A stretch of DNA of 64,000 nt from Trichopria drosophilae (Eukaryota > Arthropoda > Insecta > Hymenoptera > Diapriidae). The stretch covers positions 60,279,501 through 60,343,500 of the forward strand of contig CM059584.1 of the NCBI GenBank assembly GCA_030407085.1, in the 5' to 3' direction. Below, piece by piece: positions 40,785 to 52,626 of the stretch (position 1 is its first letter; each line of letters starts with the position of its first letter). The notes under the pieces were generated by a model. The model was not told the origin of the DNA, ran no database searches, and saw nothing but the letters and a program-made list of their open reading frames with translations. A program made the position numbers and the translations under genes.

Positions 40785-41619
40785 GTGAGCGTAAGCTCGA
40801 AATCAAGTGTAGCCTCGTGGGCCTCGAAAAGAGATAGAGATAGTAGCGATCAAGAGAGTGACCAAGAGAGGGTTAAGGCGTGGACTGAGGTAGCTAAAAG
40901 GAGAAAAGGAAATAAACAATACGAGGAAAAAGTAGAAACGACGAAGAAAAACGAAGAGCAGTGTAATAAAGAAGAAAAGATGGACAAGAAAACAATGAAA
41001 GAAGTAATGAAAGAGCTATTAGAGGAATTTAAAATAGACATCGTGAAGGAACTAAAAGTAGAAGTGGAGAAGGTTCGGAAAGATTTTGAGAACTATAAAA
41101 AAGAGAGCGAAAAAAGAGAGGAAAAAAGAATGAACGAAATAGAGTCGCTGAGGAAAGAAGTAAAGGAGTTAAAGAAGAGAGAAGAAATAAGTGAAAGAAG
41201 AGAGAGAAAGAATAATATAGTTATAAGGGGGGTGCGTATAAGAGCGGGTGGAAATGTTGAACGAAAAGAGAGCGCAAAACAAGAGGTGGAAAAAGTTTTA
41301 AGTATTTTGGGGGAGGTAGGTAGGGAAAATATGAAATATGAAGTGTTTCAAATAGGGGGGAGGGGAAGAAAGCGGCGCTAGTGAAATTAGATAATTTCGA
41401 GGATAAACAAAAAATAATGCGAGCGAGAGCTGAAGAAAGAAAGATGTATTTTTGGATGACGATTTAACAAAAATGGAAAGATTGATGCAAATAAAAGTGA
41501 GACAGTGGGCGCGAATGCAGAGAATAAATGGGAAAAGAACGAAAGTAGGGTATGGAAAGTGTTTTGTGGATGAAATAGAATTTAGATGGTGTGAGGAGGA
41601 AGAGAGAATGAAAGAGTGA
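40785..41619 (+). pseudogene. LINE ORF1: coiled-coil RNA-binding protein
   Basis: The start region (MSVSSKSSVASWASKRD) precedes a long Lys/Glu-rich coiled coil (about residues 65-145) and then NNIVIRGV, the beginning of an RRM-like domain as in L1-type ORF1 proteins. The first frame ends at 41381 by a shift; DDLTKMERLMQIKVRQW and GYGKCFVDEIEFRW in the next frame to about 41619 complete the C-terminal domain. About 275 residues in total. It would coat element RNA in a ribonucleoprotein. Confidence 0.75.
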
Positions 41620-41633
41620 GTATGTCAGAGTGA

Positions 41634-42460
41634 GTGGAAGTAGAATGTATTAGAATGAAAATAGTGGTAAAAGTGAATGAGAGTATGAAGCAAAGTGTCA
41701 AAGAAAGGGAAAGGGGAAAGGGGGGAAGTAATTACACCACTCAAAGGGTAAGAGGAATAGTGTGGAATGTCGCAGGTTTGAAACGAAAAGAAGAAGATTT
41801 TTGGGAAATTTTGAAGAAATTCGGAGTAATTGGACTGGTTGAAACATGGATAGATAAAACAGGATGGAGAAAAATAAAGGACAAGATGCCAGAGGGGTGG
41901 AGATGGAGGTGCCGGTATGCAAAAAGGGATGCTAAAAAGGGAAGGGCGAAGGGAGGAATTATGTCAGGGGTCAGTAGAGAGATAGAAGAGAAAGAGATAC
42001 ATTATGAAGAAAAAGAAGGTATACAAGAAAGAGAAGTGGTAATAGAGAAAAAAAGATGGAGATTTATAACGGTATATAATAGGGGGGAAGTACAGAGGTA
42101 TTGCAGAATATGCAGGAGATGATAGATCAGGGTGAGGAAAGAAATCTCATCATTATGGGGGATTTCAATGCTAGAATAGGAAGAGAGGGGGTGGGATACG
42201 AAGAGAGGGGGTGATGTGGAGAGTGATGAATTACAGAGGAGATCGAAAGACGAAGTTGTAAATAAACAAGGGAAGGAGTTCGTGAAAACGTTGGAGCAGA
42301 GAGGATGGTAGGTATTAAACGGGAAGAATGTGGGAGCTGAAGAAGGAGAGTGGACATACGAGAAAGGAGGAGGGAATTGATTATAGGATAGTAAATTGGG
42401 AAGCATGGGATAATATAGAGAAATTTGAGGTAGGTAGAGTCGGACCATCAGCCAATAATA
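41634..42460 (+). pseudogene. LINE ORF2 endonuclease domain
   Basis: VRGIVWNVAGLKRKEEDFW (asparagine block), VIGLVETWID (catalytic glutamate), GGIMSGVS, then, after a shift near 42105, LIIMGDFNARIGREG (GDFN block) and GEWTYEKGGG with DYRIVN. At least two frameshifts. The closing histidine block is not clear. Confidence 0.8.
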
Positions 42461-42466
42461 ATAGAT

Positions 42467-43692
42467 ATGGGAAAATATAATAGAATAGAACAGGAAAAAG
42501 TAAAGAAGGAAGATAAGGTGCAAGATTGGTCGGATACGGGAATTAGGGAGTATAAAAGGAAAATAGAAAATATAGTATGGGAAAAGGAAGGAGTGGTAGA
42601 GGGGTGGGATGAATTAGAAAGAAAAATTATAGAATCTACGGTATATAAGAAAAAGGGAAGGAGACAGGGGATAGGATGGTGTCCATGGTGGGACATGGAA
42701 TGTAAAGAGAAAAAGAGAGAAGTGTTAAAGTCGAGGAGAGTATACAGAAGAAAAAGAAAGGAACAAGGGTGGCAAGAATTTTTTAAATGTAGGAGGAAAT
42801 ATAGGGAAATATGCGCGAGAAAGGTAGAAGAGCAGGAAATAAGAGAAGTGCAGGGAATTGAAAAGATCAGGACAGAAGCAGAGGCGTGGCAGTTCATAAA
42901 TAAAGGGAGGAGAAGAAGAGAGGAAGTGTGCAAAGAAATCAAAATGGAAGAATGGGTCAATCATTTTGTAGGATTGTTAGAAGGGGTGGAGGAACAGGGA
43001 CGGAAAATAGAAGGGAGGAGAGGAGTAAATAGAAAGAGGGATAAGGGGATAAGTGAAGAAGAGGTTAAAAGAGAAATAAAGAGGCTGAAGAATAAGAAAG
43101 CAGCAGGGTTAGATGGGATTGAAGATGAAGGATGGAAAGAGGGAGGGGAGAAAATAAGTAAGAAGTTGATTGATATTTTGCGAAGGATATGGGAGGGAGA
43201 AGGTTTTCCAAATAAATGGAGAGTGGGAGTGGTGGTTCCAATTCGGAAAAGGGGAGAAAAGAACATAACAAATAACTATAGAGGAGTGACCCTATCAAGT
43301 TCGGAGTATAAAATTTATGCGAGTATCTTGAAGATAGATTAGTGAAGGGACTGGATGAGAGTGGAGGGTGGGGCAGGACGCAAGCGGGATTTAGAAAGGG
43401 AAGAGGGATCATAGGGAATGTGAAGATTCTAAAATATGTAATAGGTAAAAGGCTGAAAGAGAAGAAGAGAGTATGGGCTTTTTTTATGGACATAAAAGCA
43501 GCGTTTGATAGGTTAAATAGAGAGGTACTATGGGAAATTATGGGTAAGAGAGGAGTTAGTGAAGAGTTGATAGACAGGGTAAGAGAGATTTATGATGAAA
43601 CGAGGTGCGTGGTAAAGATATGAGAGCAAACTTCAAGTGAATTTTGGGTAGAAAAAGGAGTAAGACAGGGGTGTCCATTAAGCCCGACATTG

Positions 43693-43695
<3 letters not shown>
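42467..43695 (+). pseudogene. LINE ORF2 reverse transcriptase, first part
   Basis: The linker is followed by RT blocks: NKKAAGLDGIEDE, FPNKWRVGVVVPI, NNYRGVTLSSSEYKIYA (42467-43342), then in the next frame GFRKGRG and AFFMDIKAAFDRLNRE with the first catalytic Asp (43342-43623). An in-frame TGA at 43621 is followed by VRQGCPLSPTLFNI up to the (AT)n tract. Ends where the microsatellite begins. Confidence 0.85.

Positions 43696-43696
<1 letters not shown>

Positions 43697-43765
<69 letters not shown>
43697..43765. repeat. (AT)n microsatellite inside the reverse transcriptase gene
   Basis: About 34 AT dinucleotides between the SPTLFNI block and the ADIEEEM block. In related elements only one or two Ile/Tyr codons would be expected here. 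The expansion changes the reading frame (phase 1 before, phase 2 after), so it breaks the enzyme between two catalytic blocks. Confidence 0.9.
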
Positions 43766-43766
<1 letters not shown>

Positions 43767-44956
43767 CAGATATAGAGGAAGAGATGAAGAAAGAGAGAGG
43801 AGGAATAAGAGTGGGTAAGGAGAAAATATGGACACTGGAATACGCAGATGATGTAGTGGTCTTAGCGGAAGAAGAGGAAGCATTGAGAGACATGATAAGG
43901 AGGATAAAAAGATATGTGGAGGGGAGAAACTTGACCCTAAGTGTAGAAAAATCAAAGCTTATGGCATTTAGAAAAGGGGGAGGTAGAGAAAAAGAGAGAT
44001 TCTGGTGGTGGGGAGAAAAAAGAATAGAGGAAGTAAAAGTATATAACTATTTAGGATATACATTGACCAGGGATGGAGGGGAGAAAGAACATATCAGAGG
44101 CAGGCTGAGGAGAGCGAGGGTGGCGATGGGTTGGGTGTGGAGTTATGGGGAGAGGAAATTTAAAGGAGACGTGAAATTGTTTGATAGTATAGTGAAAGGG
44201 ATATTATACTACGGGGTGGAAATATGGGGGTATAGGCAATGGCCAGAAGTAGAAGCTGTACAGGAGAAATATTTGAAGTGGGTGCTAAGACTGGAAAGAA
44301 CAACACCTGGATATATAGTAAGAGAGGAGTTGAAGAGAAATAAATTATGGGCAGAGACGGGGTGGAGAGCAGATAAATACGAGGAGTGGATAGATAGAGG
44401 GAAAGGGGGTGAGATTGCAAAGAAGTGTATGGAGGAGAGGAGGAGAAATGAAAGGGAAAAAGGGACGGAAGAGTGGGAGAGAGAAAGTATAGAGGGAAGA
44501 AATTACTTGTGGGAAGGGGGAATGAGTGAAACAGTATTAGGAGAATGGGGAGATAACAGGTGGGAGATTCTGAGGGGAAGGCATGTAGAGGTAGATGAGC
44601 AAAAAAGGGGAGAGAAAGTACGAGGATCGAGATCATGTAGAAATTATAAGAGAGTATTAGGAATACCAGAATATGTAAGGGTGTGCAAGAAGAAAGAAGG
44701 AAAAAAGCTAGAGAGGATTGCTGCAAGGTGGAAACGAGGAAAGAGGAAATAAGTATTGGTTGAATAAAGAGGAGAGGCTAAGCAGATTATGCGGAAAAGA
44801 GAGAGAGCAACTTGACCACCTAAGAGAAAAGTGCGAGGCAGTAAGAGAGAAAATAGATAGAAACATGGATATAATGAATGAGGATGGAAGAGGGTACAAA
44901 TGGATGCAGATGATAGGGAGAGTTAGGAGAGAGAAAGAGAGAGAGAGAGAGAAATA
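43766..44956 (+). pseudogene. LINE ORF2 reverse transcriptase catalytic box and C-terminus
   Basis: TLEYADDVVVLAEEEE holds the YADD catalytic aspartates, followed by LTLSVEKSKLMAF, VYNYLGYTLTRDGGEKEHI and the thumb/C-terminal helices (ILYYGVEIWGY). The 969-base frame ends at 44752; the overlapping frame to 44956 adds KYWLNKEERLSRLCGKE with H and C, a degenerate zinc-knuckle-like end common in such LINEs (the first cysteine is replaced by S). Confidence 0.85.
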
Positions 44957-45237
44957 GAGAGTCTGAGTGGGTGAGTGAAAATGAAGTCGAGAGAATGAGT
45001 GAGTGAGTGACAGAGAGAGAGAGGAGTGAGTGATTTTTTGACTGATTGATTGAGATATAGGGAGAATTTTTATTTTTATAGTTTTACGGTGTAAAATTAG
45101 GTTATATTTTCAAGGGCAAATTATCGTATACATTGTATTATTATTGTAATTTTTTATGTTCTGGGGGCGAAACCGATGTCCATGTAAGCACACGAAGTGC
45201 GAAAACATAATAAATACATACATATACAAAGCCAAGA

Positions 45238-45379
45238 AATGCCGAGGAATTTAAAGGTGATATATGATGTGGCAGAACTACGGTACCTGTTGCTCAAACG
45301 TGCAACGGAATATTCACGAAAGATAACGAAGAAGGAAACAAGATTTTGCAAATCGTCACTGAACATCGAAACGCAGTGA
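45238..45379 (+). other. Possible host coding sequence, right part
   Basis: Continuation, after the LINE, of the frame at 40183-40284. It encodes MPRNLKVIYDVAELRYLL and KRATEYSRKITKKETRF and ends with a stop at 45377-45379. The frame stays open across the reconstructed junction. No family recognised. Confidence 0.4.
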
Positions 45380-46596
45380 AAAACTGCAATAAAACAAATC
45401 TAAATATTGATTTTACATCTACTATTTTGACGATAAATACTTCATTTCAGTTTAATTTCTACGCAGTTTAAATTTTTCCACGTTTGACATTTGTCGTTTT
45501 TTTCAGATACTTGTATAATTATAGTACCATGTTATTTACTCGTGTTATAAAAATCTTTATGTCTTGTTTTCACCCCAGCTCATACATAACTTAAACTGGA
45601 AACATTAACTTCAACGTCGTTCTATCCGTTTCTAACTGCGTGAGAGAGCAAAGAATAGATCGTCGTAAAAGTTAAAGTTTCGAGTTAATTATAACTCGAT
45701 TTTAAATTTTTCGAGTTCATTATAACGAATGAGAGAATAAAGAAAAAGGTAAAGTTCTTATTGTGCTCCGGCCTATTCATAATCTGCGACCCTTTTTAAT
45801 CATTGGATAACACATTTTATAAAAATAGGTTATTTTTTAATAATCCTTCAGTCATTTACAGTCAGTCATTTTGAATTTTGAAAATCTGACGACAGATTAA
45901 TAATCTGCGACCAGAAAAACCATTGTATACCAAATTTTAAAATATACGATCGCTTTTCAAAAATTGTTGAAAACCCTTGAAAATACACGGATTTAAAAAA
46001 TCGGGTTAATAGACAAATGTTTATGGGAAAAGCTATTTTGAATTAAAACTTTGAAACTTCCGGCGCTTTGAGCAACCTCTAAAATTTAACCAATCGCGTT
46101 CTGTAATATGTCAATATTCTTGTTTTTTTTTTCATGTACTTTTAAATGAATCAACAGCTGTTTCCACATTCCATTTCTTTTTATTTTGAATCACCCTAAT
46201 AATTACATATATTACTTCCTAAGAGTACCAGTTTGAGTGTTTACGGTGTTGTCACATTACTTTTTATATATCGGCTCTAATAATGCGACCGTAGGGCGCC
46301 TGCTGGGGGCCTGCAGCGCTCAGGCATCCCACTAAAAAAACCTAACCTTATTGGTTTGCCTAAGCTACAACTGCTGCAACCGTATTTTTCATATACTCAG
46401 TTTGTACATCCGGCAAATGTTCGGACCTCAAAGTGCCTTTTTCATGGCGCGTAGAATTTTGAGGTCGAACTACAAACTTCCTAAAAGTCCCCAAAGTTAC
46501 ACATTAGAGCCGAAAACGCCGTCAAACTTCGAATCTCGTATATATATATATATATATATTTATGGACGATTTAAAAATTTTAAACGTAATGCCCTT
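45380..46596. other. AT-rich sequence with a dispersed repeat (45800-46015) and an (AT)n tract (46537-46560)
   Basis: 45800-46015 is the inverted, partly deleted copy of 15600-15830. A GC-richer stretch at 46285-46330 and CCTAACC words are seen. No gene supported. Confidence 0.5.
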
Positions 46597-47886
46597 CCCA
46601 GTCAGCAAAATGATATCTTAAAGAGGTTATAAAGATCTCAGAAAAAAATTCTGACCACTTTAAGAAACCTCAGAATGAGCTCAGAAAGATATCATAAAGA
46701 GGTCAGATGACCCACTTAAAGATATAATTTTGAGAACCTCATAAAGTCCTCATAAAGAGGTCGGGGTTATTAAGTTCTAAAATAAACGAGATCTTAAAGG
46801 TATCATTATTATATCATAATGTGCTCAGATACCTCATAAAGGTATCATTTCGTTAACGATATATGATGTCTTAAAGGGACCCGATTTCTGAATGCAAATG
46901 TCATAAAGCAATTCATACTTGTAAGCTCGTCTTAAATGGATTTCAAAAATGTTGCATTGCAATCCCATTATGTATGAATTGATTACCTGAATAAATTATT
47001 ATTATACATATCATAATAATATAATAACACAATGTAACTTTTGAAATCCATTTAAAACAAACTCACAAGTATGGATAATTGCCTTATGATATTTATTCTT
47101 AGATTGACCTTATTTATTATACATGTATATAATATATGTATAATATATTCTTTTAACCGGAGTGAATTCGAAATCTGAAATCTTCTGTTGTTGGTGAAAC
47201 CTTAATCGAATAAAGATTATAGATTCGAAATCTGCAGTCGTTGGTGAAATTAAAACGAAAGAAGCTTTTAGATTTGAAATCTGCTGTCGTTGGTGAAATT
47301 TTAATCCTATTTTAAATTCTATTTTATTCCTACTCTACATTTTCTTTAATTCTTTGACTGTGAGCTCAATTAAAATATCACGACACAAGACTTCAGAATT
47401 CATTCGATTAAAGTTTCGCCAACGACAAAAGATTTCAGATCTAAAACCTTTATTCGATCAAAATTTCACCAACAACAACTTAAAATTTGTAGTTTCAAAG
47501 CCACTGTATTCTGTAATGACAATCGACACATTGTAGTCTGTACCGCAGAGAATACTTGTATATAACCTCTGTAACGCACTTATGTAAATGAGGTTATGTT
47601 TATATTTAAGCGGGAAAGTTTCTGGTCGGTGGGGAGAAGCACTATCGAGGTACAGGTGGCGCGCTCAAATCGCTTGGAAGACCGGGAAGTATTTTCTGAC
47701 CACATTATGAGCTCATTATGATTAAATTCTGATCTTATAAATATGATGTTTTCAAGGCATCTTTATGAGGACTATCCTTAAAATAGACATCTTTCTGATC
47801 ACATTATGGTATCATGTTTGCAAATCTTAAAGATATCAAGATTAGGACATCATTCTGAGGACTTTCTGAGGTAGCTGCTGACTGGG
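46597..47886. mobile_element. Non-autonomous DNA transposon with CCCAGTCAGCA ends
   Basis: The inverted ends CCCAGTCAGCA (46597-46607) and TGCTGACTGGG (47876-47886) enclose 1290 bp without a transposase. Both subterminal regions are packed with short words such as TCATAAAGAGGTC, TCAGAAAGAT and ATGAGCTCA in inverted arrangement. Further inside are an inverted pair around 46895-46960 and 47035-47095 and repeats at 47165-47490. The flanks offer at most TT as a target duplication. Superfamily unknown. Confidence 0.75.
47165..47490. repeat. Internal repeats of the CCCAGTCAGCA element
   Basis: GAAATCTGCTGTCGTTGGTGAAA-type units occur three times in a row (about 47170-47310, spacing about 60) and twice in inverted orientation (47390-47490). 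Confidence 0.7.
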
Positions 47887-48112
47887 TTCGCAATTTTATA
47901 AAGAATCACACCAAATTGCACTCGCATGTTGCATGACCATTTACTTTCAATAAAGAATGGATGATGAAATAAAATCAAACAACGAAAAAAATATTGTAGA
48001 TAATCAGGATATAGCTGTTTTATAAGTTAACCATCAAGAAACCGCATTATTCTCTGTGGTTTTGGGTAGTGTTAAGCAGTATAGTCCTATAGTTAGGCAG
48101 TATAGTCCTATA

Positions 48113-48296
48113 GGCCGGGAAACAAACTTCCGAAAATCAAAACCCCGAAAGGCTAAAATTTCGATATTGCGAGAGTCCAAGGCATTTTAATTTGCTTTCT
48201 TTTTGCCAAATTTTCAAAGACAATCACGCTGGAGCCATGCTATATCGAAATTTTGGCCTTTCGATATGTTGATTTTCGGAACTTTGTTCCCCGGCT
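48113..48296. mobile_element. MITE of 184 bp with 8-bp target duplication
   Basis: Ends GGCCGGGAAACAAACTTCCG and the inverse at 48296 (AGCCGGGGAACAAAGTTCCG) are flanked by GTCCTATA on both sides (48105-48112 and 48297-48304). A second inner match (CGATAT and AAATTTCGATAT) gives it a near-palindromic fold. An 8-bp duplication fits hAT-type mobilisation, but the ends are not typical. GTCCTATA also occurs once more just upstream (48084), so the duplication could partly reflect a local repeat. Confidence 0.7.
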
Positions 48297-48304
48297 GTCC
48301 TATA

Positions 48305-49689
48305 TATAGTAAATGTTAATACGTAAACAATGAGGCGTGTGAGTCAGGTACCGGGTTGTTCGAATGAGACTTGGATATATATATAAATAATGTAGGTGTG
48401 TTGGGCAGAATATCACTTTAATTATAGTTCTATAGCTCATCAAAACCACATGCGGGACGTTCTAATAATGTAACTCAAAATTAGTTTCATAAAATGAATA
48501 TATAGAGATTTATCGTTAACATAACACAAGTTTTTGAAAAGTAATTGGTAATCTCGAGTCTTTACATCCGTCAGTGAATCCTGATGTCCTAGTGATTAAA
48601 AGACAGGTTAATGTCGACGAGGTTAAACGACGAAAATACAGTTGTTGACTGATCGTAGATAACTACGCTAACTCAGCATGCCAAATCTACATGGTTACGC
48701 CATTTATGTGCTGTCGCGAGACTCACATTACAATATTGACAATGCCGATATATGTGTTCCAAAATATGTCGCCCTTTGAAGCCTTCAAGGACGCTTCTAC
48801 GAGACTACGACAATTACATACCTTCGTCACTTTTTCGAAATTCGAAACTCTGACTTCCAGAAAAGACAGATTCCTTGACGTCTCCATCGCGATAGCGAAA
48901 AAGTTGTTTTGTGGCAGAAAATAGCATTAAAATTAGCATGAAAACATAGCATCCGCGCTGCAACCTATAAATCAACGCTTGCATACACAATTATTTATAC
49001 TTCTGATGTTTGTAATATTAAAATCATGAATTGAAATTTCCCCATGTCGCACTTCGAAGAGTCGCTCACCACCTCTATCGTGTTGAGAAAATAGTTAATA
49101 AGAATCAATTAAATTAATTCTAAGTGGCATAAATTGACTCTTCATTTCTTCGCACCTCCTTCTTTTTTAAAAAGAGATTGCCTTCACTCATTGTTTCTTA
49201 TGGTGACCAGAGATCCGGGACTAACATATCGAGGCGTGACAATACCGATCGTCCGACCTTAAGCGATCATGCCTGGATCGGAGAACGCGAGTGTGTGTAA
49301 CTACCCCCAGATTCATCTCCATACTAACTTTTTAGCAGCCACTTTATCGAATTAAGCGGACGCAGATTGTGTTACTGCAATGTGTTATATCGAGCGCGCG
49401 TGTATGAAGTAAAATGGGTGACATTGATCAGTAGTGGAACCTAATCGGGAATTCTAAGTGCCAGCCCGCGTTAAGTGCGTTGCGCATTTCTGCATAAGTA
49501 TTTAATTAGGCAATTTTTTGCCCTTCACAAAATCTTCGGGACTGGTTGAGACGGCGAGTTGATTATTCACGGCAACTGCTCCCGTAAATTCTTCTCGGTG
49601 CGCTCCGGATATTTTTTCTTCCCATCCGAACTTCCATTTCACGAAATTCATTTCAAACACTTGATAAACAATTATTCAAAATACTGAGA
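48305..49689. other. No gene supported
   Basis: Short frames (for example 48691-48924 on +) show no family features. The segment 49180-49560 is less AT-rich and could be the LTR or leader of the retroelement relic that follows, but no second copy exists to confirm this. Confidence 0.35.
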
Positions 49690-50286
49690 AATTTATATAG
49701 ATAAAATACATTGTACAGGAGAATCCATCAAGAACATATCGAAGTTTTAACAAAAAATGTTGAGGGAGTAGATAAAGCAGGATTAATAGTAAATTTAGAA
49801 AAATGTGATTTTTTTAAAAATGAAATAGAAATCTCAGAAATGGTTATACATCAAATAGGATTAACACATAGCAAAATAAAAAATAAAAGGTATCAGCGAT
49901 GTATCAATTCTAAAAAATGCTAAAGAAATAGAAATATTTTTAGGTTTAGTTAACTTTTATGCCAGATTTTGAAAAATAAAGGTGAGCGTATAAAGACGCT
50001 TTAGGATTTGTGTAAAAATTGAATATTTGAATCGAACGAAAAATGTCAAAATGGGTTCAACTTGATAAAAACTCGAATCACTTCAGAGTATATTTTGACA
50101 GTATTCGATCCTAATAAACATTTAATATTATCTTATGCCAGTAACCACGGCTTATCAGCGATACTCTCACATTGCTTTCATAATAGTAAACCCACAAATA
50201 TTAATTTTTTCCAAGAAGAACACCCAATGATTGATTTTAAGGCAGTAGCAATAAATACGAGAACTATAAAGCGAGGCTTGTTTTAA
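49690..50286 (+). pseudogene. Relic of a Ty3/Gypsy-type pol (RT and RNase H)
   Basis: HQEHIEVL, KAGLIVNLEKCDFFKNEIE and VIHQIGL, then IFLGLVNFYARF in another frame (49925-49975), correspond to the RT palm/thumb stretch. ITSEYILTVFDPNKHLILSYASNHGLSAILSH resembles the start of RNase H, with the catalytic TDAS replaced by SYAS. Several shifts and the loss of the catalytic residues show that it is old. It is not closely related to gypsy-1. Confidence 0.6.
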
Positions 50287-52622
50287 TGTATATCGAAGAG
50301 AGCTTTTTGACGTAATTTTGAGATTTGCATTTTGAGTTAAGTAATACCGCGAAAATAACTTTCAAAATTGCGTGCGTTACATATAATGTACAATTTGATA
50401 TGGTAAGGTTTACTCAAAGAATACATTTTATGACTGATACCATCTGAGGTAATGCCAATAACGACACTAATTCTAAATTGTAGTTATGTGATGCATATTT
50501 TTCTTCTCCATTTTGGATATATTAGCGTCTGTCAATACTTGCTGTCAGTTTTTCTCCTCCTTTAATATATATTATTTCTGAATATATTTATGGAACGGAT
50601 CACTAAATTCGTTCGTTCCAGATGCTTCTCGTATGACACATCTAATCTGTCCCGGTTGAAGATCGATTATCCAATTCCGAGTATTTATTCAAGGCGATCT
50701 GAACTCTTTACCAAGTGGCACATTGTAACTAATAATAATGTGTATTTTCAGATTTTTCGCAAAGAACAAAGAATTAGTATTTTATATTAACGAAAATGAA
50801 TTGTTTCAAAAGGAACAAACAAAAAAAATTAGAAAAATTTAATATTATAACAGTAAGAAAATATATAAATGATATTATAACGGTAAGAAAACTACTGTTA
50901 ATAATCAATGAATTGGTAGTGACAAGATATTTCCGTTTAATTGATTGAAAAGAAATTGCAAATAATAAACTACTTGCAATATTTATTGGTTTTAATTTAT
51001 TTTTAACCGAACCGTATTCTTATACTATCACATAAAATGAACCTTAGCGTCTGGACCAAATACAGGGAATATTCTTGTTCGATGCAATAATGCCGGAGAG
51101 CATGGTCCAGTGCCTCTGTCCTTAATTTTTCATTTTAAAGCTAAAACATCTGCACTCGGTTTTTGAAGTTGCCGATCTAAGATTCCAGGGGCCGTTCTCC
51201 ACAATTTTTCGTTCTTTATCTCAAATACGTTAAATAGATATCCTAGGTTTATGTCACGATGTCTGAATATGACACTCGCCTTGGAACCTTCGAGATAGTT
51301 AAATTCACAATAAATACTTGGAATTTTTTTGTTTATTTACCATTAGTTTTTTTTGTAAAACGTTTCTATTCGACATAAAAAGTGAACATTTTCATTTTAT
51401 CTATTCATATCCCATCGTTGGGGTCCAATCACTATTTGAAATGTTAAATGAACGATATATTTTTATCCACTGCTATATCATTGTGGTTGTTTCGGTTGGA
51501 ATCCGACACTCGACATTGCATAACCTTTTTTTTCGTTACCCAGATTCTCTGCTTCATATATTCGGTGTATAGATATACGACTCTATTTTTAAACGAAAAA
51601 GCTATCAACACCAAATACTATGCAGTATGAATCTGGACAATAAAGAATTACAGTTGGGGAGACATAAATATTGAAAACTGTAGATATAAAACCAGCTGTA
51701 ACGATAACGTCATCGTAGGGCCATCCGATATTCAGAAATAAATAAACACATTTTTCTATTAAGTTTTTTAGTATTTTAAATTCAAAAACATAAATTATTT
51801 ATTATAATGCAGAATTACAATCAAGATCGAGATAATATATTGGATTATTGTGAAACATACATGGAAGTATTAATAACAAATCGATCTAATTATTCTTCGG
51901 GCTAAAATAAATGTCAAGGGGACTACACGATAACATGATCGTTTTTTCATTTATCTTCTTCCATCTACCGAGTCACGTACTTTTCAACATCTCTTCTGTT
52001 TTCTATGTCCTTCCGGGATCTAAGTTATTTCATCTCACCATTTCTATTTCCATATATTGTTGGATTAATTTTGGGACAGTTGCAACACTCCGACAGAGCA
52101 TCTGAAATCAAATATTCAATAAAATCGTACAATATTTCATCTTCTAAATTTAGTAATTCAATTGATACACATATTTTATTGTATAAAATTAAATTATAAT
52201 TAAGTATTCTTTATTTTTGGACATAATAATGAGCCCTCATTTACCCTCAAGGGCAATCAACAGTCGCTTATTAAGAATTTTTCAATAATTTGTCGTCGAT
52301 TATCATTAATTCAATTTCTCAGCACCTATTAACCACATAATATTTTCGATAATCGAAAAGTTATGTAAGTTATACTAGGAAATTATGAAATGCTAGCAAA
52401 AAGAGCATGAATAAATATGAATCCATGAACAAAAAAATATTAGAGAATATAATATAACACAAAAAAATTACAAATTCGTAAAAGTACTGAATTCGTGAAA
52501 TCATGGGCATCCGCAGGATTATTTTCAGAGGGGAGGGCAAAATTATATATGTGACTATATGTTAATTGTAATTACGTAGAATAATAAATGTAGACGGTTG
52601 TTCCAAGAGAGGGGCGAGGGAT
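50287..52622. other. AT-rich sequence, no gene or element recognised
   Basis: Only short frames without recognisable domains. A local repeat of ATATTATAACAGTAAGAAAA occurs twice near 50840-50890. Confidence 0.35.
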
Positions 52623-52626
52623 ATAT

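Larger units (their letters stand above)
40285..45221 (+). mobile_element. Purine-rich non-LTR retrotransposon (LINE), plus strand, full length
   Basis: Flanked by a perfect 16-bp duplication, ATATACAAAGCCAAGA (40269-40284 and 45222-45237). That sets the element at about 4.94 kb and shows a complete 5' end. Contents: 5' UTR of 500 bp, ORF1, ORF2 with endonuclease and RT, and a short 3' UTR ending AATAAATACATAC without a poly(A) tail. The coding strand is strikingly rich in A and G. Several frameshifts and one microsatellite expansion in the RT core make it inactive. I do not assign a clade. Confidence 0.9.

Noticed and set aside
41698..44899. Long Leu/Ser/Phe-rich minus-strand frames with apparent membrane segments
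   Set aside because: They are the complement of the purine-rich LINE ORFs; the hydrophobic look comes from pyrimidine-rich codons.
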